64,000 bases of DNA from Sapria himalayana (taxonomy: Eukaryota > Streptophyta > Magnoliopsida > Malpighiales > Rafflesiaceae). The position numbers and the translations under genes were made by a program. Shown here in pieces: positions 23,470 to 35,760 of the stretch (position 1 is its first letter; every line of letters begins with the position of its first letter). The stretch covers positions 62,001 to 126,000 of the forward strand of contig JAREIK010009632.1 in the NCBI GenBank assembly GCA_029783825.1, read 5' to 3'. The notes under the pieces are model-generated. The model was not told the origin of the DNA. It made no database searches and saw only the letters and a list, made by a program, of their open reading frames with translations.

Positions 23470-24680
23470 TATTCTCTAGAGATCTGGATGGACCATCTTT
23501 TGAATGATGAAAAATAGATGATGTCTCTGTCAACTATCACATTATTTTCTCCATCTTCAAAATTATCTATTACATATCCTCTTCTCTTTTCATTCTTTCA
23601 ACCTATCTTTTTTTCATATCTTTAATTTTCTTTTGCATCTCTTTATTCTTTTGTTGAATCTCATCATTTTTGTTTTGCAATAAATCCTGAATTTTCTGCA
23701 TCTTCTCACTCAACTTCTCATCAAATATGTTATTATAATTGGAAGATGATGATGAAGAACTTCAAAAATATAGATGCATCTGTACAAAGGCTGTACACTC
23801 ATCATTTTTTTCGGCTTGACTCCAATAGCTTGAAGGTAAATTTGCGCAACATTAATCTTTAGCATCTTTATATAAGGATCTGTCGATTGTGAAGCAATGA
23901 CAGCCATATTCTCTATAGTTTTTTTATAATTGTTAAAATACAACATAACCCATCATTAATTTTATTCAAATAAAATATATACCAGCACATGAAACTATCA
24001 TCACCCTATTAAAAATAATATAAAAATGAAGTTAGTTATTATATTTAATGAGTCTATATATAATAAATAAAGAGTTATGGTAAAAAAATATATATTTGAG
24101 CTTGCATATTAATTATAGTGAATGCCAAAAGATAAATTTTTTTACATAGGTTTTTTTCTTTAATTGTAATTTACATATGATACTACTTGTACAAATTAAG
24201 AAACTCACATTAATATAATTTTAATGCTTGTCTACAAATAATTCATTATTCTTCTTGTGTATTCGCTTGAATACCTTAGATAGTATTGGTGGACATCCCA
24301 ATTCAACATTCTGAAAATAATAGTTACTATTGAGATATATGATACATGATACATTGTCACACGTGTTATTATTTGCATTCAAAAAATTTAAATCATAATA
24401 AATTATGAAAGACAATTATACTAAACAACTGAAAGTTGGTAAGTCACATTTGAACCTCCAATATGCTTTGAAGGTCCTAATCTTTCACATGCTTCTTTGA
24501 TTGATAATTGTGTGAAGCCATATGAGATAAGGCCTTGAACTCCTAACTATTCTAGTATTCCTAACTACTTAATCCAAACATCAAGAGAGACTCGATTAAG
24601 CTTTGCATCTTTACCATACTTTTTTCTCCATTTGTCAAGTTTGTCAATGTATTTCATACTTGCCATATATTTTCATGTAT
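23470..24680 (-). pseudogene. Possible second CACTA gene (coiled-coil, TNPA-like) relic
   Basis: On the minus strand, MASMKYIDKLDKWRKKYGKD (about 24667-24608) precedes a segment with SIKEACERLGPSKHIGG. Further left, QSTDPYIKMLKINVAQIYLQ (23895-23836) is followed, in shifting frames, by a long heptad-like stretch LSEKMQKIQDLLQNKNDEIQ and KNKEMQKKIKDMKKR (about 23715-23600). Such a C-terminal coiled coil after a compact domain is common in the accessory gene of plant CACTA elements. I infer the identity mainly from position and this coiled coil; the domain itself I do not recognise with certainty. Confidence 0.45.
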
Positions 24681-24861
24681 CCTTTACCGAGACCACCAAA
24701 ATATTATTCTATTTGTATTTTTCCTGCAAAAATTAAATAAAATAATAATAAATTATAATGCATTTATTTTAAGAGTATTTCAAATTAAACCAATTCGAAA
24801 AATAAGAAAATGCATGAAAATTATACCTTAAATTCTTCCTAAATAAAATTCTTTCATATTT

Positions 24862-24889
24862 GGGGGGGGGGGGGGGGGGGGGGGGGGGG
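24862..24889. repeat. Homopolymer of 28 G
   Basis: An uninterrupted run of 28 G in otherwise AT-rich DNA, followed by CGTACTCTACTCTAC. It could be genuine and G-quadruplex-forming, or a sequencing or assembly artefact. Confidence 0.85.
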
Positions 24890-25862
24890 CGTACTCTACT
24901 CTACTTTATATCATCCGTAACTAGTTTCTCATTAAATATCTTTCCGATTATATGAGAAACAAAAGAAATAAACATATATGTAATTTAATATCAGCAAATA
25001 CATATACATGTAAACAAAATATACCTATTTTCTAATACTAAGTTAATATTTAATGTTCTTATTTGTTATCCAAAATTTTGTAATGCAAATATATTATAAT
25101 TCTAAATGATAATATTTGATAAATAGCAAAATCATACTTTATTATTAGTTGAAATTACTATATTTTAACCATAATCATTTACTTATAATTTCATTAACAA
25201 TTGTTAATTAATTTTTTTTCAAATAAAAATAATGAAAAATGTTAATACATGTATGCTATAGATTTAAGAAAGCTACGTACTATTTATTATCAAATATGAG
25301 CAAAATGGAGATTTTCTCATAACTTGGCAAGCAAATAATGCATTGTAAATATCCAATTGGTGTCAATGCTGTAATACTAATGCATAAGCCTCTTATGATA
25401 TGTGGGATAGAGCTATCAATACCTTATAGTGCAAAATGGAATGAAGATGGAATATTAATGGTAGTCAATTTGTGTGTGTCATGGTAAGTTGATGCCAATG
25501 TATCTTATTTAATTATAGAAGAATATGGAGAGACTTTTGTAGTGTTTTCATCACTAAATACATCTAGATTTTCTCATTCACGAAATATTAGTTGACTTTC
25601 TTTGCTTTTGCCCATATATTGAGATCTACGACCACTTGTATGGTTACCTATCATAACTAAATCAAGTAATATAAACATCTAAAATACATAGACAATGAAA
25701 ATTTGTTATGAAAATATCATAATAATAAAATATAATGATAAACACATTAACATTCACAAAACCAAATAAAAATTCATTTAATATCCAAATTATAACTGTT
25801 ACTAAATAAGAAAGACAACAAAACATGGAAGTCAATTAATTTCTAGTCATTATCTAAAATTT

Positions 25863-26514
25863 TTAGAAATCATCCATATCTACATATTTATCATCATCTA
25901 ATTCAACAATTAATTTCTTCTCATTATCTTCTTCAACATGGTCATCATCAATGTTTAAACAGTTTCCACATTCACCAAGAAATATTTGAAACCCTTCATC
26001 TGCCCTAGGAATGATTGGATGAAGTTCTATATTAATCTCTTGAAATACAATTATACGTGAAGGAGTGACAATAATATCATTTTCAACGACTTCCATAGCT
26101 ACTCTAGGTTTTATTTTATATATTGTCCATCTGCCATAATGATTTCTTATTATAGTTGGATAAGTAGTGTAACACACTTATTCAGCTTGCATTGCAAGAA
26201 TGAATGGCTCATACTTACAATAATATTTTTATTGATGTACATTCACAAGGTTGTATAGATGATGAATTCTAGTGCTCAAATTTAGAATAAAATCAAACTA
26301 TTCACACTTAAATAGAATTGTCCATTTAGTTGTTAAACTAAGATACTCTATGTATAGAATTTTAATTATCCAACCATGAAAATTAATAGTAGATGCAGTA
26401 GAGTTAGATCCCTTAATGCATATACCACTATTCATTGCAGCCCTATTTGAACCATAATTCAAAGTATAAAATTTGTATCCATCTACATAATATATGGGAT
26501 ATGTCTGTAAACTT
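25863..26514 (-). pseudogene. CACTA TNP2-like transposase, C-terminal (DUF4216-type) relic
   Basis: A single minus-strand frame holds 217 codons with three stops: YYVDGYKFYTLNYGSNRAAM, NSGICIKGSN, INFHGWIIKILYIEYLSLTT, WTILFKCE (then TAG), HHLYNLVNV, YEPFILAMQAE (then TAA) and VCYTTYPTIIRNHYGRWTIY. This order (NSGV-like block, Y-G-I-I-ELEY block, LFKCDW block, PFILASQA block) is that of the DUF4216 region found at the C-terminus of plant CACTA transposases. An acidic tail (DDDHVEEDNEKKLIVELDDD) ends at 25863. The N-terminal catalytic region to the right of 26514 could not be recognised, apart from a weak open stretch at 26700-26840. Confidence 0.85.
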
Positions 26515-27740
26515 CATAATGGTCCTTTTGTAAGATCCTTTATTTATCTATTACATATATTTGATGATGGAAATTATATTTACAATATGATAAAAGATAA
26601 AGTTATAATTAAATAATATTACACATTAATTTTTATAACTAAGAATAATAAGTTATATATTGACAAAATTTTCAAACCAACTTCATTACATGGGCATTTT
26701 TTTTATTTCATCCATAAATTTAGGTTTTTTTTTCAACAAGTCCATAAACTTCTTAATCATCTCTACGAGCTCATTAGTCAAAAACTTATCTTTAAGTTTT
26801 ACATTCATTAATTGATGATTAGCTCGTATAATTTTTTTCATTCCTATAACACATATCTTAAGAAAATATAGAAAAATCTATATCTTATCACCATAGCCAC
26901 ATATATTTTTTAAAATACAATTTAAGAGTCAAAGGATAAGCTTTGTAACATCAATACATATATTTAAACATATAAATGGCTATACAAATTCATTAAATCA
27001 TAATATTTATGTGTGTAAGTACTCAACATATTTAATTTTTTATTTTCATCCCATTTTCATAAATATACATAATTTATATATATCAAGACTCCAAGCAGGC
27101 CACAATGAGATATGTTTAGTGAAAAATTAACCTGCTAACTCCAACCTAGTTACCATCCTTATTGGGGAACACACATACTCACTCCCATGATCCAAAGACA
27201 TTAGATAAATTTACTAGTTTTTAGCATGACGACCTCTGCCTCCACAGAGGGAACTCCATCACAAGTGCACAAGGAATTTTAGGATCATTCTTCCAAGGAC
27301 ATATCTAATCCCTATCTCTATGAATATTCTTGTAGTTTTAACCTTCCATGTCTTTTTAAGAACTAATAGTTGCCTCAAAATCCTATATCCAAAATGTATA
27401 TTTTTCTAAAATTATATAAATTTTATTTAAAATATCATATAGCTCATATAGCATCAAAGTATTTCTCATAATATTTTACACATACATATCAGCATATTTT
27501 TATTTCAAAATTAGTTAAATAAACTATCAATCATGATTTTTCGCACAATTTACAAATAATTAAATAATATTTTTTGATTTTTAGAAAAATAACAATCTCT
27601 AAACAACCACGTGGGTAAATGAGTTTCTAAATTAATCAAAAAATTATATATTGGTATCAAATTTATAAGTTTCTATCAATTAATCATATATCCTAGTTAA
27701 ATAATTTAAATTGCCTAATCATTATTTCAAATAATCTAAA
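26515..27740. other. AT-rich DNA, nothing recognised with confidence
   Basis: The 27110-27310 stretch is less AT-rich (GACCTCTGCCTCCACAGAGG contains a short inverted repeat) and may be part of an old element, but no family was recognised. Confidence 0.4.
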
Positions 27741-27752
27741 GCAAATGGTTTA

Positions 27753-27789
<37 letters not shown>

Positions 27790-28261
27790 CAATACATCAA
27801 AAAATATGTATATATAACTAACAATGCAAAATATAAAATTTTACAAGAGTTTCTAATGATTTCCTGCATTAACCAAGCTTTTCTAAATACTTAAGCTCGA
27901 AACCTAACTTTAATATTTAAATTCGAGATCTATAACCTCAATACAAACTTAAACAAAAATAAAATAAAAATAGGATTAAGAAGTTATATAATTTCAAGCT
28001 TAACTTATAAAATTAAGCAAGAAATATAAAAATATATTAACTAACCTCAACCATTACCTTCCTTTACTAGATTAATCAAAATCTCATTTTATAAATTTAA
28101 ATAGATATAAACATAATCATATATAAACATAAACATATATAAATATATAAACAAACATAAATATACATAAACATATATGTGTGTGTGTGTGTGTTTATGT
28201 GTATGTGCATCTGAGTGTATATTTATATGTCCATGTTTAAAAATATTCAAATGCATAGAAT

Positions 28262-28290
<29 letters not shown>
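27741..28290. repeat. Microsatellites: (TA)n, then inverted (GT)n and (AC)n
   Basis: A TA run at about 27756-27788. Farther right a GT run at 28178-28193 and an AC run at 28263-28282 lie about 70 bp apart and are complementary, so the strand could form a large hairpin. 27790-28080 between them is plain AT-rich DNA. Confidence 0.85.
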
Positions 28291-28292
<2 letters not shown>

Positions 28293-29009
28293 CATATTTG
28301 TGGAACATTTCCAAATTGTTTCGTGTTCCTGGGTGGTTGATATTTTTTTTATAATGTAAATAATGTTGGGTTGAATATCCTTGTGGTTTTGACTAACACA
28401 GTTCAATTCAAAAATTTAGTTAAAACTTTTTATTTTTTTTTAATTATTATTTAATTATTTTTTTAATTATTTTATGTTTTGGTGTATTTTTTTATGTAAT
28501 TATTTTATGTAATTATTTTAATTATTTATAAAAAAATTTAGTTAAAACTTTTTATTTTATGTAATTATTTTATGTTTTAGTTTTTTTTTAATTATTTATA
28601 AAAAAAAGTATTTCAAATATTTTATATTTAATATACCAAAATATAATTTATTCAAATCTTAAATGTAATAGTTAGAGGAAGTAAAGAGAGAGAATTCCCT
28701 TTTTGCGTAAAAATCAATAAACTATGCATGAGCTGTCTTTTTTCTTTTATTAACACATCTCAACCAATGATAAAAATAAATGAACTTTAATTTTATGAAT
28801 ATATTATATATATTGGTGTATATTTTTATATGATTGTTGGTCAACGATAAAAATATTAGTTTTGACGTATATATCATTATTTTGAATTTATTATATTTTT
28901 TGAGATATATAAGTAGATATATCAAAAATATTCATTCACTTACCTTAATCACACCCTCATGCTTCTTCATGTCATTGGACATGCCAAGTGGTAGCAGCAC
29001 CTGTCATGG
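28291..29009. other. T-rich and AT-rich DNA
   Basis: Includes imperfect repeats of TTATGTAATTATTTTA between 28430 and 28600. No coding similarity. Confidence 0.5.
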
Positions 29010-29114
29010 AAGCAACCATACCAAGGCAGCCACAAACCATGCCTTAGCAGCCTCTAACAATGCCTTGGCAGCCTCTAACCATGTCTTGACAAACACTAAC
29101 CACGCTTTGCCATC

Positions 29115-29551
29115 TACTAACCTAGAAGTGTTAAACAGGAAGTGCCGGGCTGACCCGGCCCATTTTTTCAGGCCTGACCGTATTTTCGTGCCCGGCTAGG
29201 CACGACACGGTTTTGTGGGGGGTTCAGCCTGGCACGGGCCCGCGACACGATCCGCCGAGTTTGGCCAGGTCGGGCCGAACCCTAAATTAAAAAAAAATAG
29301 GGTTTCGACGTGCCCGAAACCATAATTTTAAAAAAAATTAAGAATTGGGCGTGCCCGAACCCCTAATTTAAAAAAAAATAGGGTTCCGGCGCCCCCATAA
29401 CCCTAATTTTAAAAAAATAATAATTTCGGCACGATACCGTGCCGGGCCATGCATGACACGAGGCCCGGTTGGCCTCAGCACAGCACAAGTTTGGGCACGG
29501 GAAATTTTAGTGTCGGGCCAGCCCGGCCCAGTTGACACCTCTATACTAACC
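29115..29551. mobile_element. Small non-autonomous hAT element D in the minisatellite
   Basis: Element 29123-29543 (421 bp) starts TAGAAGTGTTAAACAGGAAG and ends CCAGTTGACACCTCTA. Perfect 8-bp target duplications TACTAACC at 29115-29122 and 29544-29551. The interior carries three imperfect copies of a AACCCTAATTTTAAAAAAAA / GGGTTCCGGCG unit between GC-rich ends; no transposase. Confidence 0.94.
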
Positions 29552-29661
29552 ATGCATTAAAAGCTACTAACCACACCTTGGCAACACTAAACATGTCTTG
29601 ACAGCCACTAGTCACGCATGCCAGCCACTAATCATGGCAGCCACTAGCCATGCCTTGGTTG

Positions 29662-30136
29662 CCACTAATTAGAGGTGTCAAATGGGATGTGCTGGGCCGG
29701 CTCGATCGTTCTTCCGTGCTGGGCCAAGCATGGTTCTGTGTAGGTCAGCCCAGCATTGGCCTGAGGCACCAATTTGATGTGTTCGGCCCGGTCTGGCTAA
29801 AACCTAATTTTAAAAAAAATAGGGTTTAGCGGTGCGCCACTGCGCCGCGATTCTTCTTCACAATCAGGGTCGGCGAGTTTCACCCATCGGGCTCAACTTC
29901 TGTTGTTGGGGAGTTTTATCGGCTCGTGCCGAGATACCATGCCAACCGACCACGATACCGTGCAGGGCTAGACACGGCTTGAGGCCCGATTGGCCTCGGC
30001 ACAGCACGTCATGGTTGGTGCCATGGACAGGCATGACACGAGCACGGACACGAGAAATTCATGTGTCAGTCCAGCTCAGGCACGACCGAATCATGTAATC
30101 CGGGCCGGCCGGCCAGTTGACACCTCTACCACTAAC
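29662..30136. mobile_element. Small non-autonomous hAT element E in the minisatellite
   Basis: Element 29670-30128 (459 bp) starts TAGAGGTGTCAAATGGGATG and ends GGCCAGTTGACACCTCTA. Flanks CCACTAAT and CCACTAAC match at seven of eight bases. The interior shares the TTTAAAAAAAATAGGGTTT segment and GC-rich terminal blocks with element D, so D and E are the same subfamily. Confidence 0.92.
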
Positions 30137-30220
30137 CATGCCTTGGCAGCCAATGACCACTCCTTGGCAGCCAGAAACCACATCAAGGCAGTCACTAACC
30201 ACGCCTTGGTAGCCTGACCT

Positions 30221-31329
30221 AGATATTAATTTTTATTAGGGTGAGACGGTGAGTTAATGGGATTACCAAACTAGAGTTTGACGTGAGACGTAACTCAGGT
30301 AGACCTGTGCTATAATTTATCAATTCTAATTTCGAAGCATAACTTTTTGAGCGATGGTAGTGTTCTCATTGAAATGCTCTCTTATTTAAGCCACGTATCG
30401 ATCTAGAATTTCATTATAAAACTGTAATTAAATTTTTTCGATTCGCCTTGGAGTGACTCATAGCTGACAGTTCTGTTACTGTATTTAACAATTCATTATT
30501 TGATTATAACAAGATTATATAATCTTAGATTATCAGTGTTTATAAAATTAATCAACGTAAATCACGTTCTAAATACAATTATTTCTTGCTAATTCATAAG
30601 GTCTGTTTGTGTCTATATATATATGTGTAATATATTGTTTATTATATTAATTGCAATAAAGTGTTAATTTTCTATTTGGGTAATATGTAATATTTATCTA
30701 ATTTTTTGCTTTATTATATCAGGTTACTATTATCGGAATTGACTTGCCTGTGATCTAATTTGGATTTCCCTTGTTTTGACAATAATTTGGGCATAATATC
30801 TTATCTAAACTTAACTTAGAATAGCAATTATTAACAAAAGATATTGGCCTCGTTACATCCTTTGGTCATTATTTTAAGCTAAAATAAAATAGCTACTAGT
30901 ATTTCAATCTAGCAAATTCAAAAACATAAAGTAATTAAACTGGACAATGAAATGACAGAGATAAGGTGGACAAGTGGGTTTTTCATGGTGCTAGACATGC
31001 CTTCTGGCATCAACTTAGGCCTAACCTTTGGATTGGTCATGCTGGGTGGTGCCAACGTAACTTAGGCCTAGTTATTCTTGATAAGTTAAGCTAGCCTATG
31101 ATATGACCAAACCAGCCAATTTGCCATCCGGATTAAAACTGACCTACATAGACCATGCTGAGTTGTACCAAGTTTCATGCCCAAAAGATCAATCATCCAT
31201 AGTACAATCATTCACTTTTAGCTTATTTGCTCGAAATAACATATAATCAATGTAGAGTGAGTCCAATAATTGATAAACATTGTAACTGTTTCTTTTTATC
31301 ACCTAGCTGCTTGTGGATCATTAGGTTAA
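30221..31329. other. Unassigned intergenic DNA
   Basis: No coding similarity. 30960-31190 is less AT-rich, with repeated AACTTAGGCCTA words (about 31010 and 31050), possibly an old element. Confidence 0.4.
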
Positions 31330-31935
31330 TGTGAAAGGGGTAAAAATATTTTGACAAATTATATATATTGACATGAACTAGTAACACCAACTTGAAGAGT
31401 TCATTCACAAAATATTATCTGAGTTTACATATTACAATACTAGGTATGATAGATGTAGCAAGGTCTCAAGTATGAACATGGATATCATATGTGTAGACAA
31501 TGACTTATTCATTCAGTTAGTAATAGAAAAATGATAGTTGTCTATCAAATAGGAATAAATTATCTTAGTATTTATATATTGATTATTTTTCAATTCTATC
31601 ACATAATAATAATGATAAGAATCTTAATAATTTATAATGATAGAAATCATGAGTCTCCTTATGTGTTGTCTAAGATATAAGATTTATCAACTCTTTCGAT
31701 ATCAAGTATAGTATCGGAGTCTTTTTTCTATTGTAATCAATATTATTTCAGATGGGAGATCAAAACTATGATATCATTAAGGTACTTGCATGCATGAAAA
31801 ATTGGAAGGATTCAAGGTTAAATATCCGAAATAAGGTTGTAACAAGAACGTAGAGTCCATGTAGATAATGACTCATGAGACTTAGAGGATGTTGAGGCTA
31901 CTACTAGTGATACCATCTCATATGTATTTTGATGA
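31330..31935 (+). pseudogene. hAT transposase relic, C-terminal part
   Basis: Nucleotide similarity to 20690-21345 of element B is visible by eye: CTTGAAGAGTTCATTCACAA, then ACAATACTAGGTATGATAG, an AATAGGAATAAATTATCTTA segment for B's ERSFSVLR region, and a dimerisation-domain remnant with ATCGGAGTCTTTTTTCTATT. It ends with GATGTTGAGGCTACTACTAG in place of B's acidic tail. Stops occur in all frames. No flanking termini were found, so this is a badly decayed copy, older than A and B. Confidence 0.8.
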
Positions 31936-33400
31936 ATAATTAAAAAACAAGTAGATTGTCAATCCCATTTCATAAGTATTGCTATGAATATTTCTTATCA
32001 TCAAATGAAATGATGGAATATCCAATTTTTGCTTAAATTATACCTTTCGAATATATTTCCTTTTACTATGGATTTTGTTTTTTACCCCATGAAATCTATA
32101 GTATAATAAAATATTTTAACTTGTGCTGAAACTACTATTTTCTTCTTTGAGATGAAATCTAAGTTTGTTTCATCTCTCCCAAGTTGAGTTGCTTGAACAC
32201 CAAATAGAGGGGAGAGTTCATTTTTGTACTCAAATCCAATAAAAGTTTTTTAATAATTGTCGACAATGCATAATGAAACTATGTGGCTTCTCGTATATTT
32301 ATACTTTATAGTAATTCAGTACTCAATTGTGGCACTAACTCGTTTGATCAAAAATACTTTATCTATTTTTAGTCCATGTTTCACCATGCACAAGTCTTTG
32401 AGAAACCTTGCATAGGCTGGCACTTGCTCTATAATATCCAACAATAGGATGTTTATCATTAATTTTTTGAGTGCTTCAAAGATCTATATGTCATTAATTT
32501 CAAAAAAGCTTGTTCTGTGAGTTTTAACTTTTATTTTATAGTTCCATTATAATTGAACATGCTTACGACCTATTACATAAAAGAAAAAAAAAAAGATATA
32601 CACAGACTCAAAATCAAGTGATGCCTAAATCAACAACACGATCATTGAATTTTTACTTGTATTTGTGAAATGATGAAGTTTTGTACCTAACTTATTTAAT
32701 CTCTAGAATTTTACAAGTATTTGAGAATGAATAAAATCTTTTATCGAGAAATATGGTCACTTAGATTTCTCTATTGCTTGCAAACTTATGAAATATTATC
32801 TCCAGCAATATGGTCCCACAAATTTCATAAGTACTTGTTGCCTTATCATATCTCTTGTCCAACAAGTTTGTCCCTCAAACATTGTAAGTGTTTCCAAAAA
32901 AGTGAACCTTTTTTTTTACAACTAATGTACTTTAAAATTTTTCATGTGCTACTTGTAAATACCATTTTCACCTTGATTTCTATGTTTTTCTTTATTTTTG
33001 ACTGCTATTATTATACTTTCAAAATCTTCTAAACCCAAATTAAGATCTAATACAGGCCAAAACAATATAAACTAAAATAAAACTAAATATTTTACCATCT
33101 AGGACCCTTAATATTTAAATTGAGTTAAATATAGATAATTATTTTTTAAATAAAAAATACAGTTAAAAGGAAATCACCCCATGGGTGTGTAAATATTGAT
33201 CAGTAGCCATTAACCCTAACTTGCACAATGTTAGCCCCTACTAATGAAAATCAAAAATAAATTAGAATTAAATTCATCTTCATGTCTTTCTTGGCAAAAT
33301 TATATTTCGGTACCTCTAACCAAAAATAATATTTTTAGATAGAAGAATGATTTTATGTATCATTATTCAACTATGTGATCAATCACATTTTTGTGTGTGT
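31936..33400. other. AT-rich DNA, nothing recognised
   Basis: The first ~250 bp may be the 3' tail of the hAT relic. The longest open frame (32721-33032, 103 codons) has no recognisable family features and biased AT-rich codons. Confidence 0.4.
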
Positions 33401-33910
33401 GTCTGTACATACACACACACACATGCCAAAATCCAAGTACAAAATTATGCCATAATTCATATAACTGCATGCATTATATCCAATAATTAGTGAATTATGC
33501 ACACACACACACACACACAAATACATATATACATACACTTATATATATACACATATATACATGTATGTATGTATGTATGTATAAACACACACACACACAC
33601 AAAAATATATATATATGTTTATTTATTTATTTATTTCTATTTATATATAATTATATAAATAAATATAAAGAAATATAAATAATACACACACACACACACA
33701 CAAACACACACTCGGATAATTATATATAAATATATGTAAATATAAAAATACAAATATAAATTAATATAAACATATATAAATATATATTTATATATAAACA
33801 TATATAAATATATATTTATATATAAACATATATAAATTTATATATTTATTATATATATTTTTATATATGTCTATGTTTGTTTGTTTGTGTGTGTGTGTGT
33901 GTTCTTTCAT
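33401..33910. repeat. Microsatellite cluster
   Basis: (AC)n runs at about 33408-33423, 33500-33518, 33584-33600 and 33683-33702, a (GT)n run at 33888-33901, (ATGT)n at 33562-33582 and (TTTA)n near 33618-33635. Between 33760 and 33850 a ~30-bp unit AACATATATAAATATATATT repeats three times. Confidence 0.9.
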
Positions 33911-34560
33911 AGATGAATTGTTGCTTGTAATCTGATAATTATAGTCATTTTGTCATGGTGAAGGTTTTGGGTTTAATGCTCATCTCTACACGGTCAGTTA
34001 AATAATTGTTTTGAAAAAAAGAAAAGTAGTATATGAATTTCCAAATAATTTCTAAATTTAAAACATCATTTTATGAATTCTGAAATTGTTTTTCGATTTC
34101 AAAATACAAAATTTAATATTTTTTATATATTTAGGGGTAAAATATAGATATGCATTTTAATGCACCAAAATTTAACAATTTTTTAGTGTGGTACTTTTTT
34201 AAATTTAGGATTAAAAGTTACTTTTTTTTGACTTTGTGTTTGGTGCACTAAGACAAATTCCATTTTTTTGCTCAAAATTAGTAATACAAACTTGTCTTCC
34301 TATTCCATGTAATTAAAAATAATATTTATTGAAATTTCACATAACCTCGTCACATCTCCCCCAACAAACACTATTTATGGGAATTTACATCATCTTCTCC
34401 TCCAACAAATTGAATTTGTGTAACCTTATCCCACTCCATCTTTGTCTGCCCATTCCTTTGCCTAATTCACGTAATTGAAAATCTCATTCATTTGTCCATC
34501 TCTATCTTCTCCTTTTCTCGTCGATAAACCTCCTTGCTCATGTTCTCGTGAATTTGTGGT
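33911..34560. other. AT-rich DNA with a dispersed-repeat fragment
   Basis: 34130-34270 (TGCATTTTAATGCACCAAAA ... TTTGGTGCACTAAGAC) resembles the arms of the inverted-repeat elements at 41.7 and 63.1 kb. Nothing coding. Confidence 0.45.
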
Positions 34561-34950
34561 ATATGAAAATATTTGTATGTGCATGTGTTTATCTTCTCAA
34601 ATTTAATAGTGATTTGTATATGTATATGCATATATATATATATGTGCGTGTGCATATACACTACCATATATATATATATATACACACACACACGTACTTA
34701 TACACTACTATACATGTAAATATTTGCACACTTCTATACATTTCTATGTGTGTGTGTGTATATATATATGTGTATGTACTTATACACTAATATACATGTA
34801 AATATTTGCACACTTCTATACATTTCTATGTGTATATATATATATATATATGTTCTCGTATGCATCTATATTTTCCAAAGTGTGTATATACTTGTATGCA
34901 TGCATACACACACGCATGCACGCACGCACGCACACATATAGACACATTTG
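34561..34950. repeat. Microsatellites with an 82-bp tandem duplication
   Basis: GTACTTATACACTA, ATACATGTAAATATTTGCAC and CTTCTATACATTTCTATGTG occur in the same order at 34694 and again at 34776. The duplication is nearly exact and recent. (AT)n, (AC)n and CACGCATG runs surround it. Confidence 0.88.
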
Positions 34951-35760
34951 GCCGAGTGAGGGATAAGTATTGAAGAGTTCCAATAACTTGGCAATATTGT
35001 TTAGCATTTGTAGGTGCAGAGCCATTATGAAGTTGCAGAGACTGAAAAAAATACATTGGCATAGTATACTCTTTAGCATTAGTCATATTGATTTTAGCTA
35101 AAAGATCACAAATATAACTATGCTAAGAGAGAAATAATGTATATGGGGTATGAATAATTTCAATACCAAAAAAAAGTAGGCCACTGATATATTTTATGAA
35201 AAATTTATTAGCCAACGAATAAAATAATTGGTAAAAGAAATATATATCATTAGCTATGATGATGAGATCATCGACTTACACTAAGAAATTAATAGTGATA
35301 GTGAAGTTATGGTAAATAAATAATTATGTGTCATTCTTAGAATTGATAAAGTCATAATATAATAGGAATCATTTTAATTCATTGTATCATGTACGAGGAG
35401 TTTGTTTTTAATCATATATGGCTTTATGAAACTGACACTCATAGCTTGGGTTTGTAGTATCAGTGAATTCTGGAGATTACTAAATAAATACTTTTTCGGA
35501 TAATCTACCATGAATTAAGGTATTATTAATGTTTAATTGGTGGAGGGACTAACCATGAGATAAAGCAAAGGCAAGAATAACATGGATAGTTGTAGGTTTA
35601 TCCATAGGACTAAATGTTTCATTAAAGTCAACTTCGGGGCACTAATGAATCCATTCGCAACAAGGTGGACTTTATACCAAGAGATGGAACCATCAGAATG
35701 CAGTTTAATATAAAACACCCTCACTTCCATCCAGCAATATTCTTAGTTAAGCTAGCTCTC
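34826..35760 (-). pseudogene. Copia III reverse transcriptase relic
   Basis: 35730-35533 opens with VFYIKLHSDGSISWYKVHLV, the conserved start of copia reverse transcriptases, and SMLFLPLLYLMVSPSTN keeps the downstream helix in another frame. Around 35285-35260 the catalytic box reads stop-VDDLIII, so the tyrosine codon of YVDD has become a stop. 35086-34960 reads MTNAKEYTMPMYFF and YCQVIGTLQYLSLTRPNVS, the segment before RNase H. The following residues are microsatellite sequence; RNase H is absent. Confidence 0.82.

Larger units (their letters stand above)
22727..26514 (-). mobile_element. CACTA (En/Spm) transposon relic, right end not found
   Basis: CACTACCAAAAAAG at 22727 and CACTACAAGAAATCC at 22806 are CACTA-type termini, each followed by a subterminal block with GTTCAAATAGTG and ATTTCTAA motifs typical of the family. 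Minus-strand relics of a TNP2-like transposase C-terminus (25863-26514) and of a second, coiled-coil-rich reading frame (23470-24680) lie inside. This arrangement, with transposase genes pointing towards the 22.7-kb end, fits a CACTA element whose right terminus has been lost or lies in unrecognised sequence right of 26.5 kb. Confidence 0.75.
29010..30220. repeat. ~21-bp minisatellite, interrupted by two hAT derivatives
   Basis: Degenerate units of consensus close to CTAACCATGCCTTGGCAGC run from about 29010 to 29122, from 29544 to 29669 and from 30129 to 30220. In the first block one frame reads as a seven-residue repeat (TNHALAASNNALAASNHVL), and TNHALAANDHSLAARNHI appears in the third, so unit length is mostly a multiple of three. 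Stops and frame changes in the middle block argue against a functioning gene. The interruptions are hAT elements D and E. Confidence 0.85.

Noticed and set aside
28089..28406. 105-codon minus-strand frame
   Set aside because: Mostly TATATA/ACAC repeat translation; no domain.
34548..35086. Tyr/Ile/Cys/His-rich open frames on both strands
   Set aside because: Translations of AC/GT/TA microsatellites. Only the non-microsatellite end of the 35086-34826 minus-strand frame was kept, as copia III.
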